Source of the DNA: Diaphorobacter nitroreducens
GTDB taxonomy: Bacteria > Pseudomonadota > Gammaproteobacteria > Burkholderiales > Burkholderiaceae_C
Length of the DNA stretch: 64,000 bases
Direction of reading: 5' to 3'
Assembly (NCBI GenBank): GCA_003755025.1
Contig: RJVL01000008.1
Span: 124,001-188,000, forward strand
Positions 8,068 to 15,846 of this stretch are shown here, one piece after another. Position 1 is the stretch's first letter, and each line of letters begins with the position of its first letter. Both the position numbers and the translations under genes were made by a program. The notes below the pieces were generated by a model. It did not search any database. It was given only the letters and a program-made list of their open reading frames with translations, and was not told the DNA's origin.

Positions 8068-8613
8068 TCAGGCGCCGGGTTTGAGGTGCCGTGCGAAGGT
8101 CTTGCGGAACTTCTCCACCTTCGGCCCCACGACGAAGGCGCAATAGCCCTGGTTGGGGTGGTTGCGGTAGTAGTCTTGGTGGTAGTCCTCCGCGGGCCAG
8201 TAGTTCACCAGGGGTGCCACCTCGGTCACCACGGGCGCGCCGAAGAGCTTGTCCTGCCCCATCTGGCGCAGCAGCTCTTCGGCCACGTCCTGGTGTGCGG
8301 GGTCGGTGAAGTAGATGGCGCTGCGGTACTGCGTGCCCACATCGTTGCCCTGGCGGTTGAGGGTGGTGGGGTCGTGCGTGGCGAAGAATATCTCCAAGAT
8401 CTCGCGCACGCCGATCTGCGCAGGGTCGAAGGTCACGCGCACCACCTCGGCGTGGCCGGTCGTGCCGCTGCACACCTGCTCGTAGGTGGGCTCGGCTACG
8501 TCGCCATTGGCATAGCCGCTTTGCACGTCGGTCACGCCGCGCACGCGGTCGAACACGGCTTCGGTGCACCAGAAGCACCCGCCGCCGAGGGTGATGGACT
8601 GCAGATCGGACAT
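8068..8613 (-). CDS. msrA: Peptide-methionine (S)-S-oxide reductase MsrA
   Basis: A 181-residue cytoplasmic enzyme that reduces methionine-S-sulfoxide in proteins, using thioredoxin for recycling. The catalytic motif GCFWC spans residues 12-16 with the nucleophile Cys13. Other family blocks are present: SGYANG, TTGHAE, THDPTTLNRQGNDVGTQYRS and the substrate-binding YHQDYY. A second Cys in EQVCSG and one in QGYCAF are candidates for the resolving cysteines. Length is normal for the MsrA-only form; no MsrB domain. Single gene, divergent from the TetR regulator. Confidence 0.96.
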   Translation of the reverse strand: MSDLQSITLGGGCFWCTEAVFDRVRGVTDVQSGYANGDVAEPTYEQVCSGTTGHAEVVRVTFDPAQIGVREILEIFFATHDPTTLNRQGNDVGTQYRSAIYFTDPAHQDVAEELLRQMGQDKLFGAPVVTEVAPLVNYWPAEDYHQDYYRNHPNQGYCAFVVGPKVEKFRKTFARHLKPGA

Positions 8614-8690
8614 GGGTTGCGCCTCATGAAGGGAATGAAAGCCTCATCATAGAAATGAAGCGAAGGCGCCGTCCCGCGTCTGCCCTTGCG

Positions 8691-8719
8691 TTGACGGGGG
8701 CAAGGCGGGTTGCTATATT
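8691..8719 (+). promoter_or_regulatory. Predicted sigma-70 promoter of the TetR gene
   Basis: TTGACG at 8691-8696 and TATATT at 8714-8719 are separated by exactly 17 bp, a near-consensus housekeeping promoter. Expected transcription start is about 8726, giving a leader of under 20 bases before the ATG at 8743. Confidence 0.75.
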
Positions 8720-8740
8720 ACTAACCAGTCAGTCAGTAAT
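8717..8740. promoter_or_regulatory. Probable TetR autoregulatory operator
   Basis: Palindrome ATTACTAAC...GTCAGTAAT: the outer arms ATTACT and AGTAAT pair exactly, with AC/GT pairs inside. It overlaps the -10 box and start point of the regulator promoter, so binding would block transcription. The TnACTnAC-type half-site is typical of AcrR/TtgR-like repressors. Confidence 0.65.
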
Positions 8741-8742
8741 TT

Positions 8743-9405
8743 ATGGCCGCCCTCCCCCCAGTCCCCGAATCGCCCGAACCGCCGCGCCGTGGCCGCCGCA
8801 AGGAAGCCCGGCCCGGTGAATTGCTGGACGCTGCCCTGGACCTGTTCGTGGAAAAAGGGTTTGCCGCCACCCGGGTGGACGAGGTCGCCGCGCGCGCGGG
8901 CGTGTCCAAGGGCACGCTGTTCCTCTACTTCCCCAGCAAGGAAGACCTTTTCAAGGCCGTGGTGCGCAAGAACATTGCGGGCCGCTTCCCTGAATGGGAC
9001 CTGGAGATGGAAACCTTCGAGGGCACGAGCAGCGAACTGGTGCAGTACTGCTTTCAGACGTGGTGGGAGCGCGTGGGCTCCACCAAGGCCTCGGGCCTGG
9101 GCAAGCTCATGCTGAGCGAGGCCAACAACTTCCCGGAGATCGCTGAGTTCTACCGCCGGGAGGTCGTGGAACCCGGCCACCGCCTGATCCGCCGCATCCT
9201 GCAGCGCGGCATGGACCGTGGCGAGTTCCGCCCGCTGGATCTGGACCATGCCGTCTACCTGGTGCTGGCGCCCTTGATGTTCCTGATGTTCTCGCAGCCA
9301 TCGCTGTCGCTGTGCATCCCGAACCCTGACACGTTCTCCGCGCAGGAGTACATCCGCCTGCAGGCCGAGAACGTCTTGCAGGGGCTGTGCGTGCGGCCGA
9401 CCTAG
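8743..9405 (+). CDS. TetR/AcrR family transcriptional regulator
   Basis: A 220-residue repressor. The N-terminal helix-turn-helix (about residues 25-70) contains [19 protein letters not shown] and [17 protein letters not shown], the TetR signature; the C-terminal domain resembles TetR_C of regulators that sense hydrophobic compounds. There is no Shine-Dalgarno before the ATG at 8743 and the predicted leader is very short. The probable operator lies in its own promoter. Downstream come a methyltransferase, a rhodanese and a TolC-type protein in the same orientation, so it may also affect that outer-membrane channel, but no second operator copy was seen there. Confidence 0.9.
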   Translation: MAALPPVPESPEPPRRGRRKEARPGELLDAALDLFVEKGFAATRVDEVAARAGVSKGTLFLYFPSKEDLFKAVVRKNIAGRFPEWDLEMETFEGTSSELVQYCFQTWWERVGSTKASGLGKLMLSEANNFPEIAEFYRREVVEPGHRLIRRILQRGMDRGEFRPLDLDHAVYLVLAPLMFLMFSQPSLSLCIPNPDTFSAQEYIRLQAENVLQGLCVRPT

Positions 9406-9452
9406 AATCAGGGGTTTGTCTGAACCACAGTGACCCGCCTCCGGAGTACCCC

Positions 9453-10163
9453 ATGAACATGCCCCTGAACACGTCCGCTGACATTTGCGATCCTACCGAG
9501 CAGGCCCGCTACAACATGGTCGAGCAGCAGATCCGCCCGTGGAACGTGCTGGACGAGGCGGTGCTGGAGTTGCTGGCCACCGTGCGCCGCGAAGAGTTCG
9601 TGCCTCCGGCCTACCAGGGTGCCGCCTTCATCGACACGCAGATCCCGCTGAACCCCTCGGTGGAAGAAGCCGAGCGCCTGGGGCAGGTGATGCTGGCGCC
9701 GCGCGTGGATGCGCGCATGCTGCAGGATCTGCAGGTGCAATCCACCGACCGCGTGCTGGAGATCGGCGCGGGCTCGGGCTACATGGCCGCGCTGCTGGCC
9801 GCGCGCGCCGAGCGCGTGGTGTCGCTGGAGATCGTCCCTGAGCTGGCCGAGTTCGCCCGCGAGAACCTGCGCAGTGCCGGCGTGGACAACGCCGAGGTGC
9901 GCCAGTCCGACGGCGCGCTGGACCCCATCCCCGATGGTCCGTTCGATGTGATCGTGCTCAGCGGCTCGGTGGCCGAGATTCCCCAGCGCCTGCTGGGCCT
10001 GCTGCGCGACGGCGGCCGCCTGGGCGCCTTCGTGGGCCACACGCCGATGATGCGCGCCACGTTCGTGCGCCGCCAAGGTGACCGGTACGAGACCACTCAA
10101 CCCTGGGATGTGGTGGTGCCGCGCCTGCGCCACTTCCCGGAGCCGACCCGCTTCAAGTTCTGA
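9453..10163 (+). CDS. Protein-L-isoaspartate O-methyltransferase family protein
   Basis: A 236-residue SAM-dependent methyltransferase of the PCMT family, whose classic members repair isoaspartyl residues in damaged proteins. Motif I (VLEIGAGSGYMAALLA) is at residues 101-116, and NMVEQQIRPW and VPPAYQGAAFID match the N-terminal family blocks. The ATG at 9453 follows GGAG and removes 22 non-family residues from the longest frame. The classical substrate-binding region is only partly conserved, so activity on isoaspartate is not certain. The next gene (rhodanese) begins 31 bases downstream, then TolC, a likely co-transcribed set. Confidence 0.85.
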   Translation: MNMPLNTSADICDPTEQARYNMVEQQIRPWNVLDEAVLELLATVRREEFVPPAYQGAAFIDTQIPLNPSVEEAERLGQVMLAPRVDARMLQDLQVQSTDRVLEIGAGSGYMAALLAARAERVVSLEIVPELAEFARENLRSAGVDNAEVRQSDGALDPIPDGPFDVIVLSGSVAEIPQRLLGLLRDGGRLGAFVGHTPMMRATFVRRQGDRYETTQPWDVVVPRLRHFPEPTRFKF

Positions 10164-10194
10164 CACCCCTTCAGCGTCCTTCAGGAACCTTTGC

Positions 10195-10533
10195 ATGATC
10201 GACCACGTGCGCCCTGCCCAACTGGCCGACTGGCTGACCGCTAACGCCGGCAGCCGCCCGCTGGTACTGGACGTGCGTGAGCCGTGGGAGCTGCAGACCG
10301 CCAGCGTGACGCCCCGGGGGTTTGAGCTCGTCGCCATCCCCATGGGGGAGCTGGCCGCACGGCTGGATGAACTGGACCCCGCCCGCCCTGTGGCCTGCTT
10401 GTGCCACCACGGCATGCGCAGCCTGCGGGTGGCGGGCTTCCTGGCGCACCGGGGCTTCGACCAGGTGGCCAATATCACGGGCGGCATCGAGGCCTGGTCG
10501 CATGAGCGCGACCCGGCGGTGCCCCGGTATTGA
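10195..10533 (+). CDS. Single-domain rhodanese (sulfurtransferase)
   Basis: A 112-residue rhodanese-fold protein. LVLDVREPWEL is the CH2A-like motif and the active loop is CHHGMRS with the nucleophile Cys70 (a second Cys lies at 68), followed by GGIEAWS. The loop length fits sulfurtransferases such as GlpE rather than Cdc25 phosphatases. It would carry persulfide sulfur in the cytoplasm; the acceptor is unknown. It lies between a PCMT-family gene and a TolC gene with short spacers. Confidence 0.92.
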   Translation: MIDHVRPAQLADWLTANAGSRPLVLDVREPWELQTASVTPRGFELVAIPMGELAARLDELDPARPVACLCHHGMRSLRVAGFLAHRGFDQVANITGGIEAWSHERDPAVPRY

Positions 10534-10603
10534 GCCACCACGGACGTCGCCCGGCGTGCTGCAGCCTTCCCATTGATCACCGCAGACCTTCCTGAAGAAC
10601 GCC

Positions 10604-11947
10604 ATGACATCACTGCAACGGTTGCTCTCCGTTTCCCTGGCCGTGGGCGCCTGTGCGCTGGGCGCCCTGCCCGCGCAGGCGCAGAGCCTGTCCACGCTGG
10701 TGGAGTGGGCGCGCAGCTATGACGCCCCGTGGCAGGCCGCGCAGGCACAGTTGCAGGCCGCCGACAGCCGCGCCGAGCAGGCGCGCGCAGGACTGCTGCC
10801 CAGCGCCGCGCTGAACGGGGGCGTGACCTACGCCCGCACCGACCTGACCCGTGGCCCCCTGCCCCCGCTGGACCTGCACGCCCCTACCCAGACCGTGGGC
10901 GTGGTGGCCTCGCAGCCGCTGTACCGGCCGGCCAACCGCATCGGCTTCGAGCAGGGGCAGCGCGGGATCGACATTGCCCGCGCGCAGCGTGACGGGGCCG
11001 AGCAGGACCTGCTGGTGCGCGTGAGCCAGGCGTATTTCGATGTGCTGGCCGCCCAGGACACCCTGACCTTCGTGCAGGCCCAAAAGGCCGCCGTGGCTGA
11101 GCAACTGGCCGCGGCCAAGCGCAATTTCGAGGTCGGCACCGCCACGGTGACCGACGAGCGCGAGGCCCAGGCGCGGCACGACCTGGTGTCGGCCCAGGAG
11201 ATCGCGGCCGAGAACGACCTGCACGTCAAGCGCCTGGCACTGGAGCAGACCGTGGGCCGCCCGGGCCTGACCCCGCTGCCCCTGGCCCAGCCGGTGCAGC
11301 TGCCCGCGGTGCAGCCGGCCGATGTGAACAGCTGGGTGCACGTCGCGGAAGATCAGCAGCCCCAGGTGCGCCAGGCGGCCATCGCGCTGGACGTGGCGCG
11401 TCTGGAAACCGCCAAGGCCGAGACCGGCCACCTGCCCACGGTGGACCTGCAGGCGGGCTACAGCGTGCAGCGCACGCCCAACGGCACCGTCACCATGCCG
11501 GGCGTGCACTCCCGCGCCAACGTCGCCAGCGTGGGTGTGGCGCTCAACCTGCCGCTGTTCGCGGGCTTCGCGGTGCAAAACCGGGTGAAGGAAACCCTGT
11601 CGCTGGAAGACAAGGCGCGCGCCGACTTGGACCATGCGCGCCGCAACGTGGCCCAGGCCACGCGCGCCGCGTTCTTCGGCGTGCAGTCGGGCCAGAGCCA
11701 GGTGCGGGCGCTGCAGGCGGCCGAGGCGTCCACCCAGAGCGCGCTGGAAGCCAACCAGCTGGGCTACGAGGTGGGCGTGCGCATCAACATCGACGTGCTC
11801 AACGCCCAGAGCCAGCTCTACCAGACCAAGCGCGACCTGGCCGTGGCGCGCTACAACGTGCTCATGGGCACGCTGCGACTCAAGCAGGCCGCCGGCACCT
11901 TGTCCATGGACGACGTGGTGGCGGTGGACAGCCTGCTGAGTCGCTGA
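10604..11947 (+). CDS. tolC: TolC family outer membrane channel protein
   Basis: A 447-residue outer-membrane efflux protein with a signal peptide (cleavage after LPAQA, residue 26). The two OEP repeats follow, with long heptad-rich helices (for example LQAADSRAEQARAGLLPSA, and LEANQLGYEVGVRINIDVLN, the TolC ending block). It forms the trimeric exit duct for type I secretion or tripartite drug efflux. No inner-membrane pump or adaptor is encoded beside it, as is usual for stand-alone TolC. Upstream are the TetR regulator, methyltransferase and rhodanese. Confidence 0.93.
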   Translation: MTSLQRLLSVSLAVGACALGALPAQAQSLSTLVEWARSYDAPWQAAQAQLQAADSRAEQARAGLLPSAALNGGVTYARTDLTRGPLPPLDLHAPTQTVGVVASQPLYRPANRIGFEQGQRGIDIARAQRDGAEQDLLVRVSQAYFDVLAAQDTLTFVQAQKAAVAEQLAAAKRNFEVGTATVTDEREAQARHDLVSAQEIAAENDLHVKRLALEQTVGRPGLTPLPLAQPVQLPAVQPADVNSWVHVAEDQQPQVRQAAIALDVARLETAKAETGHLPTVDLQAGYSVQRTPNGTVTMPGVHSRANVASVGVALNLPLFAGFAVQNRVKETLSLEDKARADLDHARRNVAQATRAAFFGVQSGQSQVRALQAAEASTQSALEANQLGYEVGVRINIDVLNAQSQLYQTKRDLAVARYNVLMGTLRLKQAAGTLSMDDVVAVDSLLSR

Positions 11948-11983
11948 CACCCTGCGATACCCACCGCTAGTGCTATATAAAAA

Positions 11984-12024
11984 ATAGCTGCTTGCGCTTG
12001 GTGGATAAGCGCTAGAGGCCTAAA
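11984..12024 (+). repeat. Comamonad-type palindromic repeat, copy 3 (forward)
   Basis: ATAGCTGCTTGCGCTTG, then GTGGATAAGCGCTAGAGG, flanked by A-rich sequence on the left and CCTAAAAG on the right. It is placed between the convergent tolC and RibD_C reductase genes, as expected of a transcript-end element. Confidence 0.85.
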
Positions 12025-12030
12025 AGACCA

Positions 12031-12612
12031 TCATTCGCGGTCAAGGTCCGCCGCGTCACCCGTCCGGTTCACGGCATAACGCAGCTCCACCATGCCCGTC
12101 CCCAGGGGCTGTGCGTCAAGCAGGCGCAACGCGGTGCCGGGCAGCCGGCGCGGAAACAGCGGCTTGCCCCGTCCCAGCGTGATCGAGCCCACCTGCAGGA
12201 TCAGCTCGTCCAGCAAGCCAGCGTCGTAGAACTGGCCGGCAAGGTCCCCGCCGCCAACCACCCAGAGGTTCTTCGTCCCCGCGGCCAAGCGCATGGCCGC
12301 GTGCACCGGCCGCACGTCGCCCTGCACGAAGCGGATGTCCGCCCCGTCGATGCCCGGCAGGCGGCGCGAGGAGAACACCCAGGCAGGCTGCGTGTAGGGC
12401 CAGGCGGAGCCCGTTTCGGCGCGCACGGCGTCCGCGTTGCGCAGCATCCATTCGTAGGTGGATGACCCCATGGCCAGGGCACCCACCTGCGCGATGAAGG
12501 CGGGATAGCTGGATTCCTCCAGGCTGCCCAGGGTGAAAAGCCAATCCAGCGAGTCGTCTTCCGTGGCGAGGAAGCCGTCCAGGCTGGTGGCGGTGAAATA
12601 CTGGGTCTTCAT
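12031..12612 (-). CDS. Dihydrofolate reductase-like (RibD C-terminal domain) protein
   Basis: A 193-residue NADPH-dependent reductase-fold protein of the RibD_C/YyaP group. Blocks seen are TATSLDGFLATEDDSLDWL at the N-terminus, the nucleotide-binding LWVVGGGDLAGQFYDAGLLDE, and ITLGRGKPLFP. The ATG at 12612 is followed directly by the family start MKTQYFTA. These proteins are common and their natural substrate is generally unknown; it is not a demonstrated dihydrofolate reductase. Last gene of a minus-strand run beginning at the phosphomannomutase gene. Confidence 0.9.
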   Translation of the reverse strand: MKTQYFTATSLDGFLATEDDSLDWLFTLGSLEESSYPAFIAQVGALAMGSSTYEWMLRNADAVRAETGSAWPYTQPAWVFSSRRLPGIDGADIRFVQGDVRPVHAAMRLAAGTKNLWVVGGGDLAGQFYDAGLLDELILQVGSITLGRGKPLFPRRLPGTALRLLDAQPLGTGMVELRYAVNRTGDAADLDRE

Positions 12613-12656
12613 GGACGGTTTATAGCGCGTGGGCCGTCCCGCAAAGCTCTGCAGGG

Positions 12657-13010
12657 TCAGGGCAGCAACTCGACGCCCAGCGGCCGCACGGCGAGCGCGA
12701 ACAGGCCGAAGCAGACCACGGTGATGGCTGCGCTGGCCAGTAGGGTCAGGCCGAACCCGATGCGCGGCAGCAGCCAGGGGAAGGCCAAAAACATGGGCAG
12801 CGTGGGGACCACGTACCAGAACGTGTACCAGGCGTGGTTGGCGATTTTTTCCTGCGGCTGCTTTTCCACGTACAGCCAGACCAGCGCGAGGAACGTCACC
12901 AGCGGCAGCGCCGCCAGCAATGCGCCCAGCTTGTCGCTGCGCTTGGCTGCTTCGGACACGGCGACCACCACCGCCGCGGTGATCAGGTATTTGGTGACGA
13001 GCCAGCCCAT
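12657..13010 (-). CDS. DUF3147 family membrane protein
   Basis: A 117-residue integral membrane protein with four hydrophobic segments (for example YLITAAVVVAVSEAA, LLAALPLVTFLALVWLYV, VVPTLPMFLAFPWLLPRIG and the C-terminal segment). The block NHAWYTFWYVVPTLPMFL is characteristic of DUF3147. Function is unknown. It starts 5 bases after the stop of the acyl-CoA synthetase/GNAT gene, so the two are almost certainly co-transcribed. Confidence 0.85.
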   Translation of the reverse strand: MGWLVTKYLITAAVVVAVSEAAKRSDKLGALLAALPLVTFLALVWLYVEKQPQEKIANHAWYTFWYVVPTLPMFLAFPWLLPRIGFGLTLLASAAITVVCFGLFALAVRPLGVELLP

Positions 13011-13015
13011 CGTTT

Positions 13016-15742
13016 TTATAGTTGGTGCACCACCAGGCGGAATTCTGGGTCGTCCTCGAAGGTGCGCACCTCAAAGCCCAGGCGCCGCATCAGCTTGAGC
13101 ATGGTCGGGTTGTTGGCCAGCACCAGGCCCTGGATCTCGGCCAGGCCGCGATCGCGCGCCACGTCCATGATGCTGAGCATCAGGCGCGAGCCCAACCCTT
13201 TGCCGGCGAAGTCGTCGGCCACCAGCAACGCGAACTCGCAGCTCGTCTGGTCGGGGTTGGTCACGTAGCGCGACACGCCCACGATGCGCTCCTTGTGGCT
13301 CACCTCGCCCTCCTCGTCCACCACGCGCTCGCGGTGCACGGCCACCAGGGCCATTTCGCGGTCGTAGTCGATGAGGGTGAAGCGCGCCAGCATCGAAGGC
13401 GGCAGTTCGGCCAACTGCGACACGAAGCGGAAGTAGCGGCTCTCGGGCGATAGTTCCTTGACCAGGCGCTGCACCATCTGCGCATCGTCCGGGCGGATCG
13501 GTCGCACCAGATACTCACCCCCGCCGCGCAGCGGCCACACCGCCTCATAGCGCGCCGGGTACGGCAGGATGGAGAGGTGGCCGTAGTGCCCGTAGCCGGC
13601 TACCTCGCCGCGCGAGCCGCCCTGGGCGGTTTCATGGATGACGATGCGCGCGTCCACGGCCACGGCGCCCTGCTCGTCCACGATCAGGGGGTTGATGTCC
13701 ATCTCGCGCAGCTGGGGCAGCGCGCAGACCATCTCGGACACGCGCAGCAACACCTGCTCCAGCCCTTCCAGGTCCACGGCGGTGGCGCCGCGCCATTCGC
13801 CCAGCGTCTCGGCCACGCGCGAGCGGTCGATGAGCCGCCGCGCCAGGAATTGGTTGAGCGGCGGCAACTCCATCGCGCGATCGTTGATGAGCTCGATCAT
13901 CGTGCCGCCGGCGCCAAAGGTGATCACCGGGCCGAAGGGCTCGTCGCTGACCAGGCCGATGCAGGTCTCGCGCCCGCGGCGCCCGCGTGCCATCTTCTGC
14001 ACCGTTACGCCGTTGATGCGCGCACCGGGCTGTACCCGCGCCACACGCTGCACCATGTCGGTGTAGGCATCGCGCGCGGCCGATCCGTTGTGCACATTCA
14101 GCGCCACGCCGCCCACGTCGGACTTGTGCGCGATATCGGGCGAATCGATCTTGAGCGCCACGGGGAAGCCGAGCTGCGTGGCGATCATCATCGCCTCGTG
14201 GCTGCTGCGCGCCAGCAGCGTCTTGGTCACCGGGATGTGGAAGGCCGCCAGCAGCGTCTTGGACTCCATCTCGGTCAGCACGTTGCGCCGCTCGGCCAGC
14301 ACGCTCTCGATCACCAGGCGCGCGCCCTCGATGTCGGGCTTGGACAGCGTCGTGAGCGGCGGCGGTGTCTGCTGCAAAAGCTGCTGGTTCTGGTAGAACG
14401 AGGCGATGTTGCCGAAGGCGCCCACCGCGGCTTCGGGCGTTCGGAAGGTGGGAATCTGCGCGGCCCGCAGGATGCGGCGCGCCGGCACCACCGAGGCGTC
14501 GCCCATCCAGCACGACAGCAAGGGCTTGGAGGCCAGGCGCTTGGCATCGGCCAGCACGGTGGCCACGGCTTCGGCGTCGGCGCCCGCCTTGGGCGAGAAG
14601 ATGGCCAGCAGGCCATCGATCTGCTTGTCACGGAACGCCGCCTCCAGCGCCAGGCGATAGTGCTCCGGCCCCGCTTCTTCCGACAGATCGATCAGGTCGG
14701 CCAGCGAGGCCAGCGGCGGCAGCTTGGGTGCCAACGCAGCGCAGGTCTCGGGCGAAAAGCGGCCCAGGTCCAGGCCGATCTCGTTCTCCCAGTCGGCCGC
14801 CAGCACGCCGGGGCCGCCGCCGTTGGTGATGATGGCCAGGCGCTTGCCTACGGGCCGGTAGCGCGAGGCCAGGCACTTGGCCGCCGAGAACAGCTCCACG
14901 AACGAGCGCACGCGCACGGCGCCCGCGCGGCGCAGCGCGGCGTCGAACACATCGTCGCTGCCCACGATGGCGGCGCTGTGCGTCTGCGCCGCCTCGTTGC
15001 CTGCAGGCTTGCGCCCCGCCTTGAGCACCACCACGGGCTTGGCATAGGCCGCCGATCGCAGGGCGCTCATGAATCGGCGCGCATTCTGGATGCCTTCCAT
15101 GTAGACCACGATGCTCTGCGTGCGCGCATCGTTGGCCAGGAAGTCCAGCGCCTCGCTCAGCCCCACGTCGGTGTGCGGGCCCAGCGAAATCACGCTGGAA
15201 AAGCCCACCGCGTTGTTGCTGGCCCAGTCCAGGATGGACGAGGTGAGCGCGCCCGACTGACACACCAGCGCCAGCGACCCCTCGCGCGCCAGCGGCCCCG
15301 CGGCGCTGGCATTCAATTGCAGCGACGGCCGCTGCATGCCCAGCGAATTGGGCCCCAGCAGGTGGATGCCCTCGCGACGCGCGATCTTGCGCAGCTGCTC
15401 GGCCAGTTGCGCATCCACGCCGTTGGACAGCACCAGTGCCGAGCGGCAGTTGATGCGCCCCGCTACCTCCAGCGCGGCGGGCAGGTCCTGCGGCGGCTGG
15501 GCGATGATGGCCAGGTCCGCACGCGTCTGCGCCAGGTCGGCCAGCGTGCCGCTGGTATGGATGTCCAGGTAGGTGAGCGTGCCCGTGAAGCGCTGGGCGG
15601 CCAGCGCCTCGCGCAGCACCTTGGCCTGGGGCGTGTGCGTATCGGGCGCATCGGCGTTGCCGGCCAGCACGACGATGGAGCTGGGCGTGAACAGGGGCGT
15701 GAGGTAGTGCTTGTCCATCATGATGGAGCGATTCTCTGCCAT
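13016..15742 (-). CDS. Fused NDP-forming acyl-CoA synthetase-like/GNAT acetyltransferase (Pat/YfiQ type)
   Basis: A 908-residue protein of the group that includes the protein lysine acetyltransferases Pat/Pka (YfiQ). Domains in order: CoA-binding (~1-130), ligase-CoA domains (~150-460) with the conserved His in THSAAIVGSDDVFDAALRRA, ATP-grasp (~490-710, with FPVALKIDSPDIAHKSDVGG) and a C-terminal GNAT domain (~740-908, FAGKGLGSRLMLSIMDVA). The His and ATP-grasp residues look conserved, so the ligase half may be active, unlike in some acetyltransferases of this group. Start ATG at 15742; in-frame ATGs at 15721 and 15718 are alternatives. The likely role is protein acetylation, for example of acyl-CoA synthetases such as PrpE. 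Confidence 0.9.
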   Translation of the reverse strand: MAENRSIMMDKHYLTPLFTPSSIVVLAGNADAPDTHTPQAKVLREALAAQRFTGTLTYLDIHTSGTLADLAQTRADLAIIAQPPQDLPAALEVAGRINCRSALVLSNGVDAQLAEQLRKIARREGIHLLGPNSLGMQRPSLQLNASAAGPLAREGSLALVCQSGALTSSILDWASNNAVGFSSVISLGPHTDVGLSEALDFLANDARTQSIVVYMEGIQNARRFMSALRSAAYAKPVVVLKAGRKPAGNEAAQTHSAAIVGSDDVFDAALRRAGAVRVRSFVELFSAAKCLASRYRPVGKRLAIITNGGGPGVLAADWENEIGLDLGRFSPETCAALAPKLPPLASLADLIDLSEEAGPEHYRLALEAAFRDKQIDGLLAIFSPKAGADAEAVATVLADAKRLASKPLLSCWMGDASVVPARRILRAAQIPTFRTPEAAVGAFGNIASFYQNQQLLQQTPPPLTTLSKPDIEGARLVIESVLAERRNVLTEMESKTLLAAFHIPVTKTLLARSSHEAMMIATQLGFPVALKIDSPDIAHKSDVGGVALNVHNGSAARDAYTDMVQRVARVQPGARINGVTVQKMARGRRGRETCIGLVSDEPFGPVITFGAGGTMIELINDRAMELPPLNQFLARRLIDRSRVAETLGEWRGATAVDLEGLEQVLLRVSEMVCALPQLREMDINPLIVDEQGAVAVDARIVIHETAQGGSRGEVAGYGHYGHLSILPYPARYEAVWPLRGGGEYLVRPIRPDDAQMVQRLVKELSPESRYFRFVSQLAELPPSMLARFTLIDYDREMALVAVHRERVVDEEGEVSHKERIVGVSRYVTNPDQTSCEFALLVADDFAGKGLGSRLMLSIMDVARDRGLAEIQGLVLANNPTMLKLMRRLGFEVRTFEDDPEFRLVVHQL

Positions 15743-15798
15743 CCCGGCATTGCTTGGCGAGACAGGCAACGCCGGCGGCTTGCGCTGTGTCAGCGCCC

Positions 15799-15829
15799 TC
15801 GCAGTCGTGGTCGCAGTCGTGATCGCAGG
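15799..15829. repeat. 12-bp tandem repeat array (2.6 units)
   Basis: Units TCGCAGTCGTGG and TCGCAGTCGTGA followed by TCGCAGG, in the 104-bp gap between waaA and the acyl-CoA synthetase/GNAT gene. Read on the minus strand the units are close to GCGACCACGACT, similar to the array at 28096-28143. Confidence 0.75.
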
Positions 15830-15846
15830 AAACGCGGGCGGACCGC

